Of a stretch of 64,000 bases of DNA, positions 26,303-34,737 are shown one piece after another (the first letter of the stretch is position 1; each line of letters opens with the position of its first letter). The notes beneath the pieces are model-generated. The model searched no databases. It saw only the letters and a program-made list of their open reading frames with translations, and was not told the origin of the DNA. Both the position numbers and the translations under genes were made by a program. The stretch is taken from NCBI RefSeq assembly GCF_014904705.1, contig NZ_JACZCQ010000016.1, positions 1 to 64,000 on the forward strand, read 5' to 3'. Source of the stretch: Nisaea sediminum. Lineage in GTDB: Bacteria > Pseudomonadota > Alphaproteobacteria > Thalassobaculales > Thalassobaculaceae.

Positions 26303-26998
26303 TCAAATCCCCAACAGCTCGCCGCGCAGCACCGCGTTCTCGCGCAGTTCCGCCGCCGGACCTTCGTGAACGATCCGTCCGTGGTCCATCACATAAACCC
26401 GGTCGGCGACGCCGAGGACACTGAGCGCATTCTGCTCGACGACAAGTACGGAAATCCCTTCGGACTTCAGCCGGCCGATCGTCTTCATCACGTCCTGCAC
26501 GATCTTCGGCGCCAGCCCCTGGGACGGCTCGTCGAAGAGAACCAGTCCCGGCGCTCCGATCAGCGCCCGCGAAATGGCGACCATCTGCATCTCGCCGCCG
26601 GAAAGGTTCTCGCACTCCCGGCCCATGAGGTGTTCGAGGGCGGAGAAGATGCCGAAGCACTCGTCGAGCGACCACGAACGGAACCGCGTGCGCTTGCGGG
26701 CGATGGACAGATTGCGCGACACCGTCAGCGTCGGGAAGACCCGCCGGTCGTCCGGCACCCAGCCGATGCCCTTCCGGGCGATCTGGTGGGTCTGCATCCG
26801 CGTGATGTCCTCGCCGTCGAAGGTGATGTTCCCGTGCCTGACCGGCGTCAGGCCGAGAATGGAGCGCAGGGTCGTGGTCTTGCCCGCGCCGTTCGGCCCG
26901 AGCAGCGCCACGACTTCACCCTCGCCGACCTCGATCGAGGCGCCGAACAGGGCCTGGGTTTCGCCGTAGTAGGTCTCGATATCCCGGATCGCCAGCAT
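26303..26998 (-). CDS. livF: Branched-chain amino acid-type ABC transporter ATPase (LivF family)
   Basis: A 231-residue ABC ATPase: Walker A GPNGAGKTT, signature ENLSGGEMQMVAISRAL, Walker B LVLFDEPSQGLAP, H-loop VVEQN. The SQGLAP sequence is typical of LivF. It energises the LivHM permease together with LivG, 9 bp upstream. Liv-type systems also carry aromatic acids, urea and amides, so the substrate need not be an amino acid. Confidence 0.95.
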   Translation of the reverse strand: MLAIRDIETYYGETQALFGASIEVGEGEVVALLGPNGAGKTTTLRSILGLTPVRHGNITFDGEDITRMQTHQIARKGIGWVPDDRRVFPTLTVSRNLSIARKRTRFRSWSLDECFGIFSALEHLMGRECENLSGGEMQMVAISRALIGAPGLVLFDEPSQGLAPKIVQDVMKTIGRLKSEGISVLVVEQNALSVLGVADRVYVMDHGRIVHEGPAAELRENAVLRGELLGI

Positions 26999-27007
26999 CG
27001 CGCGCTC

Positions 27008-27751
27008 CTAGTTCAGGGTGCCAAGCGCCGAGCGCTGGACCCATTTGTTCTCCTGCAATTCCTCCGGCGTGCCTTCGGCGATCACCTGCCCCCAGTGGAT
27101 GACGGAGATCCGGTCCGCGAGACCGAAGAGGAAGCGCATGTCATGTTCGATGACGACGATGGTGTAGCGGTCGTGCAGGCTGCGGACGAGATCGGCGAGA
27201 CGCGCCGTCGCCTCCGTGCCAAGACCCGAGGTCGGCTCATCGAGGAAGAGGATCGCCGGGTCCGCCGCAAGGGCCACCCCGATCTCGAGCGCCCGCCGCT
27301 CACCATAGGAAAGCGACGCGGCCGGAATATGCTCCTTACCCTGAAGGCCGACGCTGGCCAGAATGGCCTCCGCCCGTGCCTCCGCCTCCGAAGCGCCGTC
27401 GAAGGAATGCAGGATGTCGAAGCGCCGGCCCCGGATCTCCGGGAGGGCGACCTTGATATTGTCGATGGTGCTGTATTCGTCGAACAGGTTCATGATCTGG
27501 AAGGAGCGGGCGATCCCGCCCTGGACGATTTTCTCCGGCGCGAGCCCCGTGATGTCCCGTCCGTCGAATGTCACCCGTCCCCGATCCGGCTTGTAGCGGC
27601 CGGTCAGAACATTGAAGCAGGTCGTCTTGCCGGCGCCGTTCGGCCCCATGATCCCAGAGAGGGACCCGGCCTCGAAGCTGAGGTTGATTTCCTCCAGAAC
27701 GACCTGATCGCCGAACCGCTTGTGCAGGTTTCTGGCTTCGAACAGTGCCAT
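27008..27751 (-). CDS. livG: Branched-chain amino acid-type ABC transporter ATPase (LivG family)
   Basis: A 247-residue ABC ATPase with Walker A GPNGAGKTT, signature LSYGERRALEIGVAL, Walker B ILFLDEPTSGLG and H-loop VIEHDM. The YGxRR signature variant is typical of LivG. It pairs with LivF; 3 bp separate it from livM. Confidence 0.95.
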   Translation of the reverse strand: MALFEARNLHKRFGDQVVLEEINLSFEAGSLSGIMGPNGAGKTTCFNVLTGRYKPDRGRVTFDGRDITGLAPEKIVQGGIARSFQIMNLFDEYSTIDNIKVALPEIRGRRFDILHSFDGASEAEARAEAILASVGLQGKEHIPAASLSYGERRALEIGVALAADPAILFLDEPTSGLGTEATARLADLVRSLHDRYTIVVIEHDMRFLFGLADRISVIHWGQVIAEGTPEELQENKWVQRSALGTLN

Positions 27752-27754
27752 GAC

Positions 27755-28786
27755 CTACCTCCCCGCTTCCGGTTGCGCCAGGCTGGAGACAGCCTCGCCA
27801 TCGCGCTTGGCTGCACGCCGTCGCGAGACCAGATCCCGCCAGATGCCCGCGATGCCCTCCGGCTTGAACATGACAAGAAGAACGAACATCAGACCGAACC
27901 AGAGCAGCCAGGTTTCGGTATAGGCGCCGAGCACGTCGCGGGCGACGAAGTAGAGAATCACTCCGAAGACCGGTCCCCAGAAGCTGACGAAACCGCCGCC
28001 GATCAGCGTCATCAGCACGATGATGCCGGACCATTGCAGGCTCATGATGTTGATGTAGGCGCCTTCCTGGGCCATCGCGAAGAGCCCGCCCGCGAGACCG
28101 GTCACGGCGCAGGACAAGGTGAAGACGGTCCATTTGAAGAAGCGCACGTCGTAGCCGACGAAACGCACGCGCATCTCGTTCTGCTTGATCGCCCTGAGGA
28201 TCCGGCCATAGGGCGAATTGGTCAGGCGCCAGAGCAGGATCACGGTTCCGACGAAGAGCGCGAAGGCGAGGTAGTAGAGCCCCACATTGTCCTCGATGGA
28301 GAAGGACGTAACGCCCAGTTCGACAGGCAGACGGGCTATGTTCAGCAAGCCGTCCTCGCCGCCGGTGACATCCGTCCATTTGCTGGCGATGAAGAAGAAG
28401 ATCTGGCTCACGGCGATGGTCATCAATGCGAAATAGATCCCGCGCCGGTGCGACAGGAAGAGCGCCGATATTCCGCCGATCAGGCCGGTGACCACGACAG
28501 CGGCCAGCAGGCAGAACCAGAGATTGGGCCAGACATTGAACTGCGCCAGTCCGAAGGTATAGGCGCCGATCCCGAGGAAGGCCCCGTGGCCGAAGGACGG
28601 AAGGCCGGTATAGCCGAGCAGCAGGTTGAACCCGAGGGCGAAGATCATCCAAATCATCACCTCGACCCCGAGATACTGATAGAGCCCGACGCTCTCGATC
28701 CAGAACGGCATGGTTCCGAAGAGGAGGAACGCCACCAGCATTTGCGGCGTGATCCAGGCGGTCGTCAGTTTGCGGTCGTAATCCAT
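27755..28786 (-). CDS. livM: Branched-chain amino acid-type ABC transporter permease (LivM family)
   Basis: A 343-residue membrane protein with about nine to ten helices. It has the LivM landmarks YTGLPSFGHGAFLGIGAYT and FALMTIAVSQIFFF and the coupling segment SPYGRILRAIKQNEMRVRFVG. The ATG at 28786 was chosen; the frame is open to 28855 but the added residues do not resemble the family. A short cytoplasmic C-terminus follows the last helix. Confidence 0.94.
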   Translation of the reverse strand: MDYDRKLTTAWITPQMLVAFLLFGTMPFWIESVGLYQYLGVEVMIWMIFALGFNLLLGYTGLPSFGHGAFLGIGAYTFGLAQFNVWPNLWFCLLAAVVVTGLIGGISALFLSHRRGIYFALMTIAVSQIFFFIASKWTDVTGGEDGLLNIARLPVELGVTSFSIEDNVGLYYLAFALFVGTVILLWRLTNSPYGRILRAIKQNEMRVRFVGYDVRFFKWTVFTLSCAVTGLAGGLFAMAQEGAYINIMSLQWSGIIVLMTLIGGGFVSFWGPVFGVILYFVARDVLGAYTETWLLWFGLMFVLLVMFKPEGIAGIWRDLVSRRRAAKRDGEAVSSLAQPEAGR

Positions 28787-28793
28787 TCCCACC

Positions 28794-29714
28794 TCACGCT
28801 TCGAGAACACTGGCCTTGCCGGCCAGACCGCGGGCGCGGAACGTGACGACTGCAAGCAACAGCAAATACATGGACAACATCGACCAGTCGGTCAGGAAGG
28901 CGGCGGTCAGTCCGACCACGAGACCGACCAGGGTACCGGCGGTGACCGCCCCCCAGAAGCTTCCGACGCCGCCGAGCACGATGACGACAAAGGCCGGAAT
29001 GACCGCGTCGACCCCGACAACCGGACGGATGCCCCAGATCGGCGCCATGATGATCCCGGCGATCGCCGCCAGCGCCGCCCCGAAGGCGAAGACGAACAGC
29101 CGGAGCCGCTTCAGGTTGTAGCCGAGCGCCCGGACCATTTCGCTGTCATGCGCGCCGGCCTTGATCACCGCGCCATAGGGCGTGCGGTTGAGAAACAGCC
29201 AGAGCACGCCGATCATCGCCGCGGCGAACACGGCCGCGTAGATCCGGTAGTTCGAATAGATCAGGTCGCCGAAGATGAAACCGCCGGAGATCGCCTTCGG
29301 AACCGGCAGGTAATATTCGGTCGATCCCCAGATTTCCCGGATCGTCTCCTCAAGCACCAGGGCGGCGCCGAAGGTCAGTAGCAGTCCGTAGAGCGGATCC
29401 GTTCCGTAGGTCCGGCGCAGGCAGAGCTCCAGCCCCATGCCGACCAGACCGACGAGCGCGGGTCCGACGATGAGCGCGATGACGTACCGGACGACCGCCG
29501 GCAGCGCGTAATAGGGCTCCATGAAGGCGAAAGGCAGCCCGCCGTCCGGCGCCATCAGCGCGAGCGCCAGATAGGCTCCGAGCGCGAAGAGTGAGCCGTG
29601 TGCGAGGTTGATCACCTCCATCACGCCGATGATGAGCATGAAACCCAGCCCGAGCAGGGCGAAGAGAAGCCCGAGGGCAAGGCCGTTGATGAGATGCGGA
29701 ATGAGATCGTACAT
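28794..29714 (-). CDS. livH: Branched-chain amino acid-type ABC transporter permease (LivH family)
   Basis: A 306-residue membrane protein with about eight helices and the LivH motifs GVMEVINLAHGSLFALGAYL and GAHDSEMVRALGYNLKRLRL (the ATPase contact loop). It forms the membrane channel with LivM, whose gene starts 7 bp downstream. It lies 125 bp behind the binding-protein gene, with a strong hairpin between them. Confidence 0.94.
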   Translation of the reverse strand: MYDLIPHLINGLALGLLFALLGLGFMLIIGVMEVINLAHGSLFALGAYLALALMAPDGGLPFAFMEPYYALPAVVRYVIALIVGPALVGLVGMGLELCLRRTYGTDPLYGLLLTFGAALVLEETIREIWGSTEYYLPVPKAISGGFIFGDLIYSNYRIYAAVFAAAMIGVLWLFLNRTPYGAVIKAGAHDSEMVRALGYNLKRLRLFVFAFGAALAAIAGIIMAPIWGIRPVVGVDAVIPAFVVIVLGGVGSFWGAVTAGTLVGLVVGLTAAFLTDWSMLSMYLLLLAVVTFRARGLAGKASVLEA

Positions 29715-29766
29715 GCGGGTTCCGGAGACGCCGGCGGCAACCGGCGGAATCGTCTGGGGAAAGAAC

Positions 29767-29805
29767 CGCGGAGCGTGACGGAGCCAGGGCCGTCACGTCC
29801 GCGGG
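29767..29805 (-). terminator. Strong hairpin between the binding-protein gene and livH
   Basis: CCGCGGAGCGTGACGG pairs with CCGTCACGTCCGCGG: a stem of about fifteen pairs with one bulged base and an eight-base loop, 35 bp behind the binding-protein stop. No T-run follows, so it may act as a partial terminator or protect the upstream mRNA. Confidence 0.7.
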
Positions 29806-29839
29806 ACAGGGAGCAGTCAGCCGATCGAGGAAATGCGGC

Positions 29840-31156
29840 TCAGCCCTGATCGTAGTTCGGTGTATCCGCGTAGGATTCGAGCCCGCAGGTCGCGTTGGCG
29901 TCGGCACGGATGGACTCCGGATCCGAATTGCTCAGGATCTTGAAGTAGTCCGTGTCGTCCCGCGGATTCTTGTTACCCTCCGCGAGATAGATCGTCTGCT
30001 GCACCTGGTGCGAGGTCGGATCAATCACCGCATCATGGTGCTGCATCCGGTCGGCCGCGCTCATGGTGCGGCCTTCGAGCGCCTTGATGATCTTGATGTT
30101 GTCGGTCGAACCGACTTCCGCGACCACCCGGAGCAGCTCGCGCATCGCGATATAGCCGTTGTAGGTGACGTTGCCCGGAACGTTGATCCGCGTCGTCTCG
30201 TAACGCGCCTGATAGCGCTTCACGAAATCGGAGACGCCGGGCAGGTCGAGATAGTGATACCAGGTGGTCCCGAAGACGCCGAACGCGGCATCCGCGCCGA
30301 GACCGTAAATATCCGGCCAGTCCTGCTGGTTGTTGATCCAGGCCGGCTTGCCGTCGAGGCCCATGTCCCGGACCTGCTGGCGCATCACCTTGAAATCGTC
30401 TCCGCCGACAGCGGCGGCGACAACGTCTGGCTTCGCCTGCTGGATCTTCAGCAGGATGCTCGACCAGTCCCGGGTTCCGACCGGAACCGCGATCTCGTCG
30501 AGGATTTCCGCACCGTAGCCGGTTGCGACCTTCTTGGTCGCCTCGTTGGTGTTCTGGCCCCAGACATAGTCGTTGTAGACCAGCAGCCATTTCTTGCCGA
30601 AAGCCTTGATCGCGTTGTTCGCGGCGGCGCGGCTGAAATTCTCGCCGTTGCCGTCCCAGACGAATTTCACCCGGTGGCAGTTCTTGCCGGACTCGGTCGG
30701 CGAGCTCGAATTGGTGTTGAAGTAGATGCAGCCGTACTTCTGCGCCACCTGACTGATCGCGTTCGCGGTGCCGGACTGGATCGCGCCGACGAGGAAATGC
30801 GCGTTCTCGCGGGTGATCATGCGTTCAGCAACGCGTGTGCCGGTCTGCGGGTTGGTCTCGGTATCCATCCAGACATATTCGACCTTGCGGCCGAGCACGC
30901 CGCCCGCCTCGTTGGCCTCCTCGATCGCCATGATCGTGCCGCGCTTCTCGGCCTGTCCGGAATTGGCGAACTGTCCGCTGGCATCGTGGGTCAGACCGAT
31001 TTTAATCGGCTTGTCGGACGCCGCGGCGAAGACACGATTGTGTTTCCACGGCCCCATGAAGGCCGAGCCGGCTCCGACAGCGGCAGCCGCACCGAGGAAT
31101 GTCCGGCGTGTGAGAAGGCTTGAGGTGCTTCGTGGTGTCTCTTTCTTCTTGGTCAT
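29840..31156 (-). CDS. Liv-type ABC transporter substrate-binding protein, Tat-exported
   Basis: A 438-residue type I periplasmic binding protein. The N-terminus has a twin-arginine signal, TRRTFLGAAAAVGAG, so it is probably exported folded by the Tat system. The mature part begins KIGLTHDASGQFANSG, the usual start of Liv-type proteins, and contains AEKRGTIMAIEEANEAGGVLG and WVDTET-like residues. It heads the transporter part of the operon. The ligand is unknown; the downstream enzymes suggest a heterocyclic, aromatic or amide compound. Confidence 0.93.
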   Translation of the reverse strand: MTKKKETPRSTSSLLTRRTFLGAAAAVGAGSAFMGPWKHNRVFAAASDKPIKIGLTHDASGQFANSGQAEKRGTIMAIEEANEAGGVLGRKVEYVWMDTETNPQTGTRVAERMITRENAHFLVGAIQSGTANAISQVAQKYGCIYFNTNSSSPTESGKNCHRVKFVWDGNGENFSRAAANNAIKAFGKKWLLVYNDYVWGQNTNEATKKVATGYGAEILDEIAVPVGTRDWSSILLKIQQAKPDVVAAAVGGDDFKVMRQQVRDMGLDGKPAWINNQQDWPDIYGLGADAAFGVFGTTWYHYLDLPGVSDFVKRYQARYETTRINVPGNVTYNGYIAMRELLRVVAEVGSTDNIKIIKALEGRTMSAADRMQHHDAVIDPTSHQVQQTIYLAEGNKNPRDDTDYFKILSNSDPESIRADANATCGLESYADTPNYDQG

Positions 31157-31267
31157 GTGGTGTACCTCCCATTGTCCCTTTGTTTGTTATGCGCGTCCGT
31201 TCTGAACGCATTGCGGTGCGCCGCTTTCCGGTCCGGGGTCAGGCCTGTGGCCATCGCGCGCCGTCCC

Positions 31268-32185
31268 CTAATGCGTGCCCGTTTCCTTCCGGCCTGCCGA
31301 TGGCCGGGCATTCTCGAACGCGAAGAGATGGCCGACCGTCCGGTCGCCGAGACCGTGATCGAGCGCCTCGACGAAGCGCGCCGAAATCGACCCCCCGATC
31401 CCGGCATCGAGCCCTGCGTCTTCCCGCATCCGGTTGTGATAGGTGAGATCCTTGGCGGCGTTCCGAATGGCGAAATTCAGTCCGTCCATGTCCCCCGAGA
31501 GAATGGAGCCCGCGACCATCTGAAAAATGCCGCTGTTTCCGCCGCCCGCCGAGACCAGTTCGAAGAAACGATCCATCGGCACGTCGAGAGTCCGGCAGCC
31601 GTGCATCGCCTCGGCGATCATCGCGGCCTGCCCCATGGTGATGTAATTGTTCAGCAGCTTGGCTTTGTGACCCGCCCCGACCGGGCCCATGTGGAAGATG
31701 TTCTCGCAAAAGGCGGCGAGAACCGGCCGGGCCCGGGCGAAGTCCTCTTCCGACGCGCCGACCATCGTGTTCAGCCTGCCTTCGGCGGCTTCCTTGGGCG
31801 TCCGGGCCAGGGGCGCATCGACCAGAACCGCGCCCTTCTCTGCCAGACGGGCTGCAATCTTGAGGGTGGAAGCCGGCTCGCTCGTCGAACAGTCGATCAC
31901 CATCAGACCGGGCCGGGCGCCCGCGAGAACTCCGTCCGCCCCCAACACGACCTCTTCCACCTGCGGTGTTCCGGTCACGCATAGGATGACAATGTCCGAG
32001 TTCATCGCGAGCGCTTTCGGGCTATCCATTTCCCGGGCCCCGAGCGCCGCAAGCGCCTCAACGTTCTCCCGCTTGAGATGTCCCAGCACCGAAAGGGGGT
32101 AACCCTTCCGGAGCAGGTTTTCGGACATCCCCCGGCCCATCAGGCCGAGACCGACGAAACCGATCCTGTTGTCGAGATTTTCCAT
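31268..32185 (-). CDS. NAD-binding 3-hydroxyisobutyrate dehydrogenase family protein
   Basis: A 305-residue beta-hydroxyacid dehydrogenase. It has the N-terminal GFVGLGLMGRGMSENLLRKG dinucleotide motif, the substrate loop VDAPLARTPKEA and the catalytic Lys in GAGHKAKLLNNY. The family reduces or oxidises beta-hydroxy acids such as 3-hydroxyisobutyrate, tartronate semialdehyde or L-threonate. The ATG at 32185 follows GGGGAG; the frame is open from 32230. It is the first gene of the eleven-gene operon and is divergent from the RpiR-type regulator gene. Confidence 0.92.
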   Translation of the reverse strand: MENLDNRIGFVGLGLMGRGMSENLLRKGYPLSVLGHLKRENVEALAALGAREMDSPKALAMNSDIVILCVTGTPQVEEVVLGADGVLAGARPGLMVIDCSTSEPASTLKIAARLAEKGAVLVDAPLARTPKEAAEGRLNTMVGASEEDFARARPVLAAFCENIFHMGPVGAGHKAKLLNNYITMGQAAMIAEAMHGCRTLDVPMDRFFELVSAGGGNSGIFQMVAGSILSGDMDGLNFAIRNAAKDLTYHNRMREDAGLDAGIGGSISARFVEALDHGLGDRTVGHLFAFENARPSAGRKETGTH

Positions 32186-32223
32186 GACTCCCCGTGAAAC
32201 GAATTTTTGTTCGATTTTTTTGA

Positions 32224-32252
32224 ATTGCATAAATTTTCTATCCCGGAGTCAA
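32224..32252 (-). promoter_or_regulatory. Promoter of the eleven-gene operon
   Basis: On the minus strand TTGACT (32252-32247), a 17-bp spacer and TGCAAT (32229-32224); transcription would begin near 32217, about 30 bp before the first ATG. The sequence is AT-rich, unlike the genes on both sides. Confidence 0.6.
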
Positions 32253-32295
32253 GAATGAATTTTCAATTTCTTATTTATTGAATGAATTTTCATTC
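32253..32295. promoter_or_regulatory. Candidate operators of the RpiR-type regulator
   Basis: GAATGAATTTTCATTC (32280-32295) is a palindrome with 7-bp perfect arms. A near copy, GAATGAATTTTCAATTTC, starts at 32253 and abuts the -35 element of the divergent operon. A third related piece, CGAATTTTTGTTCG, lies at about 32200. Repeats of one motif around the promoter suggest binding of the adjacent regulator. Confidence 0.6.
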
Positions 32296-32356
32296 CTGTT
32301 GATGCGATATGCCGGACGCGATATGAAGAAATTCAGACCTTTAGAAGGGATTTGGA

Positions 32357-33199
32357 TTGGCAGAGACAGACGCCGCTCCGGAATCGTTCGACCGGCTGAG
32401 ACACTCGATCCAGTCGCACTACGACGACCTGAGTCCGCATTTGCAGAAGATCGCCGGTCGCGCGCTCGAGGATCCGAACGGTTTTGCCCTGGAGACCATC
32501 GCGGTGCTGTCGGAACGGATCGGCGTGCAACCGTCCACCCTGGTGCGCTTCGCCAAGGAGTTCGGCTATTCAGGCTTCTCGAACATGCAGAAGGTCTTCA
32601 AGCTGCGGCTGATCGAGGGCGCGCCCGTCTCACGGGAACAGATCTACGAACACCGGGAAAAACTGGAGACCCTCGCGGGCGACGACCCTAAGGCGATTCT
32701 GGACGCCTTCACCGAAGCGTCGGAGCTCTGTCTCGACCGGCTGCGGGACTCCGTGCCCGCGGAGACTCTCCGCAAGGCGATCGAAATGCTGCACGGCGCC
32801 GACTCGATCTACGTCATCGGCCAGCGCCGCGCCTTCCCGATCGCAGCCTATATCGCCTATGGCCTGACCCGGCTCGAATATCGCTGCAATCTTCTCGACT
32901 CCGTCGGTGGCATGGTCCCGCAGCAGGTCGCGACGCTCCGGCCGACCGACCTTCTGGTCGCCATCTCCTTCGCCGAATATGCGCCCGCCGTGGTCGAGGT
33001 CGTCCGCGATGCCCATATCCGCGGCGTGCCGACCCTCACCATCACCGATACGGATACGAGCCCGCTTGCCCGACACGGCTCGGTCTATTTCACGGTGGAC
33101 GACGCGGAGATTCACCGTTTCCGGCCGATCGCAGGCGCAATCACGCTGGTTCAGAGCCTGATCGTCGCGCTCGGGTACTACCGGGACAATCTGAAGTAA
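32357..33199 (+). CDS. RpiR/MurR family transcriptional regulator (HTH plus SIS domain)
   Basis: A 280-residue regulator with an N-terminal HTH (LSERIGVQPSTLVRFAKEFG, about residues 51-70) and a C-terminal SIS domain (DSIYVIGQRRAFPIAAYIAY, later TLTITDTDTSPLARH). The start is TTG at 32357, supported by AAGGGA six bases upstream. It is divergent from the operon with the Liv-type transporter, and palindromes lie between them. SIS domains normally sense sugar phosphates; in this branch the SIS domain often senses other ligands, and the transporter type suggests that here. Confidence 0.9.
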   Translation: MAETDAAPESFDRLRHSIQSHYDDLSPHLQKIAGRALEDPNGFALETIAVLSERIGVQPSTLVRFAKEFGYSGFSNMQKVFKLRLIEGAPVSREQIYEHREKLETLAGDDPKAILDAFTEASELCLDRLRDSVPAETLRKAIEMLHGADSIYVIGQRRAFPIAAYIAYGLTRLEYRCNLLDSVGGMVPQQVATLRPTDLLVAISFAEYAPAVVEVVRDAHIRGVPTLTITDTDTSPLARHGSVYFTVDDAEIHRFRPIAGAITLVQSLIVALGYYRDNLK

Positions 33200-33274
33200 C
33201 TGCCAGCCTCTCTTCGGACTTGCGGATGCGGAAAAATTGCCAGCAAGAGTACGGCCGATGGAGAACCGTCCGGC

Positions 33275-34567
33275 TTATGCGAGATTTCGAACTACCGCTC
33301 CGGGCCTGATCGTCGGCGGCGCACCGTTCAGCTTCTCCATGGCGAAACCGGCGGCGGACTGATAGCCGGCCATGAAGGCGGCCCGGTCCTTCGCCGGGAT
33401 CACATCATCTATATTCTCGAATTCGCCGCCGCATCTTTCATCGACCATATTCAGCAAACCGAAGGGACCTGCCCCGCGGTTGCGCAGGACGACTTGGGAG
33501 ATCGGCTCGCAAAGCTGGCGATCGAAAGCGCGCAGCGCCTCTCCGGTTACCCCATGCTCGATCATCGCCGCCCCGAGGACGCGCGCATCCACGATGGCCT
33601 GGCTGGCTCCGTTCGATCCGGTCGGGTACATCGGATGGGCCGCGTCCCCCATCAGCACCACATTGCCGTCGATCCAGGTCGGGATCGGATCCCGATCGAT
33701 CATCGGGTTCTCATAGGCGATATCCGCGCCGCGCAGCAGCGCAGGCACGTCCAGCCAGTCGTAGGTCCAGCCCTCGAAATGATGGATGAAGGCATCGATC
33801 CCGACGGGCTTGAACCAGCCGCTGTTCTGCCATCCTTGGGAATTGTCGACGGTGACCTCGGCGATCCAGTTGATCGTCGCCAGCCCGGTCGCCGGATCGG
33901 GATGGGAGATCGGATAGATCACCATACGCTGTCGATGCGTTCCGAGCCCGACAAAGGACGAGCCGGTCCGGATCGGTTTCGCGCGGGTCGTTCCGCGCCA
34001 CATGATGGCACCGCCCCAATTGATCGGCGGCTGGTCCGGATGCATCTGCGCCCGAATGGCAGAATGGATACCGTCGGCGCCGATCAGCAGCGATCCCGTC
34101 GCCCACTCGGTCGTGCCGTCGGCGCGTTCGATCAGCGCGCTTACCGTCCCGTCCGGATTGTTCTCGTAGCCGGTCACGCGATGGCCGAGCCGGATCGCTC
34201 CCTCACCCGCACGCTGCCGGAGTTTCTCCAGCAGAAGCATATGGAACAGGCCGCGATGGACCGCATATTGCGGCCATTTATAGCCCGCCAGCTCGCCGCG
34301 CGGCTCGGAATAGATATCGTTGCCGTTGAGACCGACGAGCGCCCATTCGCGTGCAGGCACGCCGACCGCGTCGAGATCGTCAGCCCCGATCCCCAGATCG
34401 TAGAGCTCACGCACTGCGTTGGGCTGCAGATTGATCCCCACACCGAGCGGCCGCAGGTCCTCGACGGCTTCATATACGATGAAGGGCACACCGATCTGCT
34501 CGAGGGTCAGCGCCACGCAAAGTCCGCCGATGCCTCCGCCGGCGATCAGTACAGGAGGTTTGGTCAT
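33275..34567 (-). CDS. FAD-dependent monooxygenase (PhzS-like)
   Basis: A 430-residue group A flavoprotein monooxygenase: FAD motif GGGIGGL at residues 10-16, DG motif LLIGADGIHSAIR, and GDAAHPMYPTGSNGASQAI near residue 315. The last sequence is typical of the PhzS-type 'flavin-dependent oxidoreductase' branch, which hydroxylates (hetero)aromatic acids. It is convergent with the RpiR gene and lies 170 bp behind the sugar-type permease gene, so it may be a separate unit. Ring hydroxylation would fit the NicX-like gene in the neighbouring operon (inference). Confidence 0.88.
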   Translation of the reverse strand: MTKPPVLIAGGGIGGLCVALTLEQIGVPFIVYEAVEDLRPLGVGINLQPNAVRELYDLGIGADDLDAVGVPAREWALVGLNGNDIYSEPRGELAGYKWPQYAVHRGLFHMLLLEKLRQRAGEGAIRLGHRVTGYENNPDGTVSALIERADGTTEWATGSLLIGADGIHSAIRAQMHPDQPPINWGGAIMWRGTTRAKPIRTGSSFVGLGTHRQRMVIYPISHPDPATGLATINWIAEVTVDNSQGWQNSGWFKPVGIDAFIHHFEGWTYDWLDVPALLRGADIAYENPMIDRDPIPTWIDGNVVLMGDAAHPMYPTGSNGASQAIVDARVLGAAMIEHGVTGEALRAFDRQLCEPISQVVLRNRGAGPFGLLNMVDERCGGEFENIDDVIPAKDRAAFMAGYQSAAGFAMEKLNGAPPTIRPGAVVRNLA

Positions 34568-34737
34568 CTATCGGTTGTTCCGGTCGTGTTTCCACTCTTG
34601 CCCCCGCGTTCTTAGCCAACGGGACTCCGGAAAGCCAGAACATAGAGGTTTCCGGCACGCCCGGACACCTCCCGCTCCGGACGCACCGCGTTCGACAAGT
34701 AAGCCGGGTGTCTTAGCCTCGCAGGGGCAGAGATTGG
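34568..34737. other. Intergenic region before the flavin monooxygenase
   Basis: 170 bp between the permease stop and the monooxygenase ATG. It contains a 7-bp inverted repeat (CCGGAAA and TTTCCGG, around 34630-34660), possibly part of the transporter terminator. No promoter could be assigned. Confidence 0.35.

Noticed and set aside
26291..28846. An 851-codon frame on the plus strand across the Liv-type transporter genes
   Set aside because: It is antisense to livF, livG and livM, which have all family motifs. Its product is low-complexity and rich in Arg, Asp and Glu, typical of a shadow frame.
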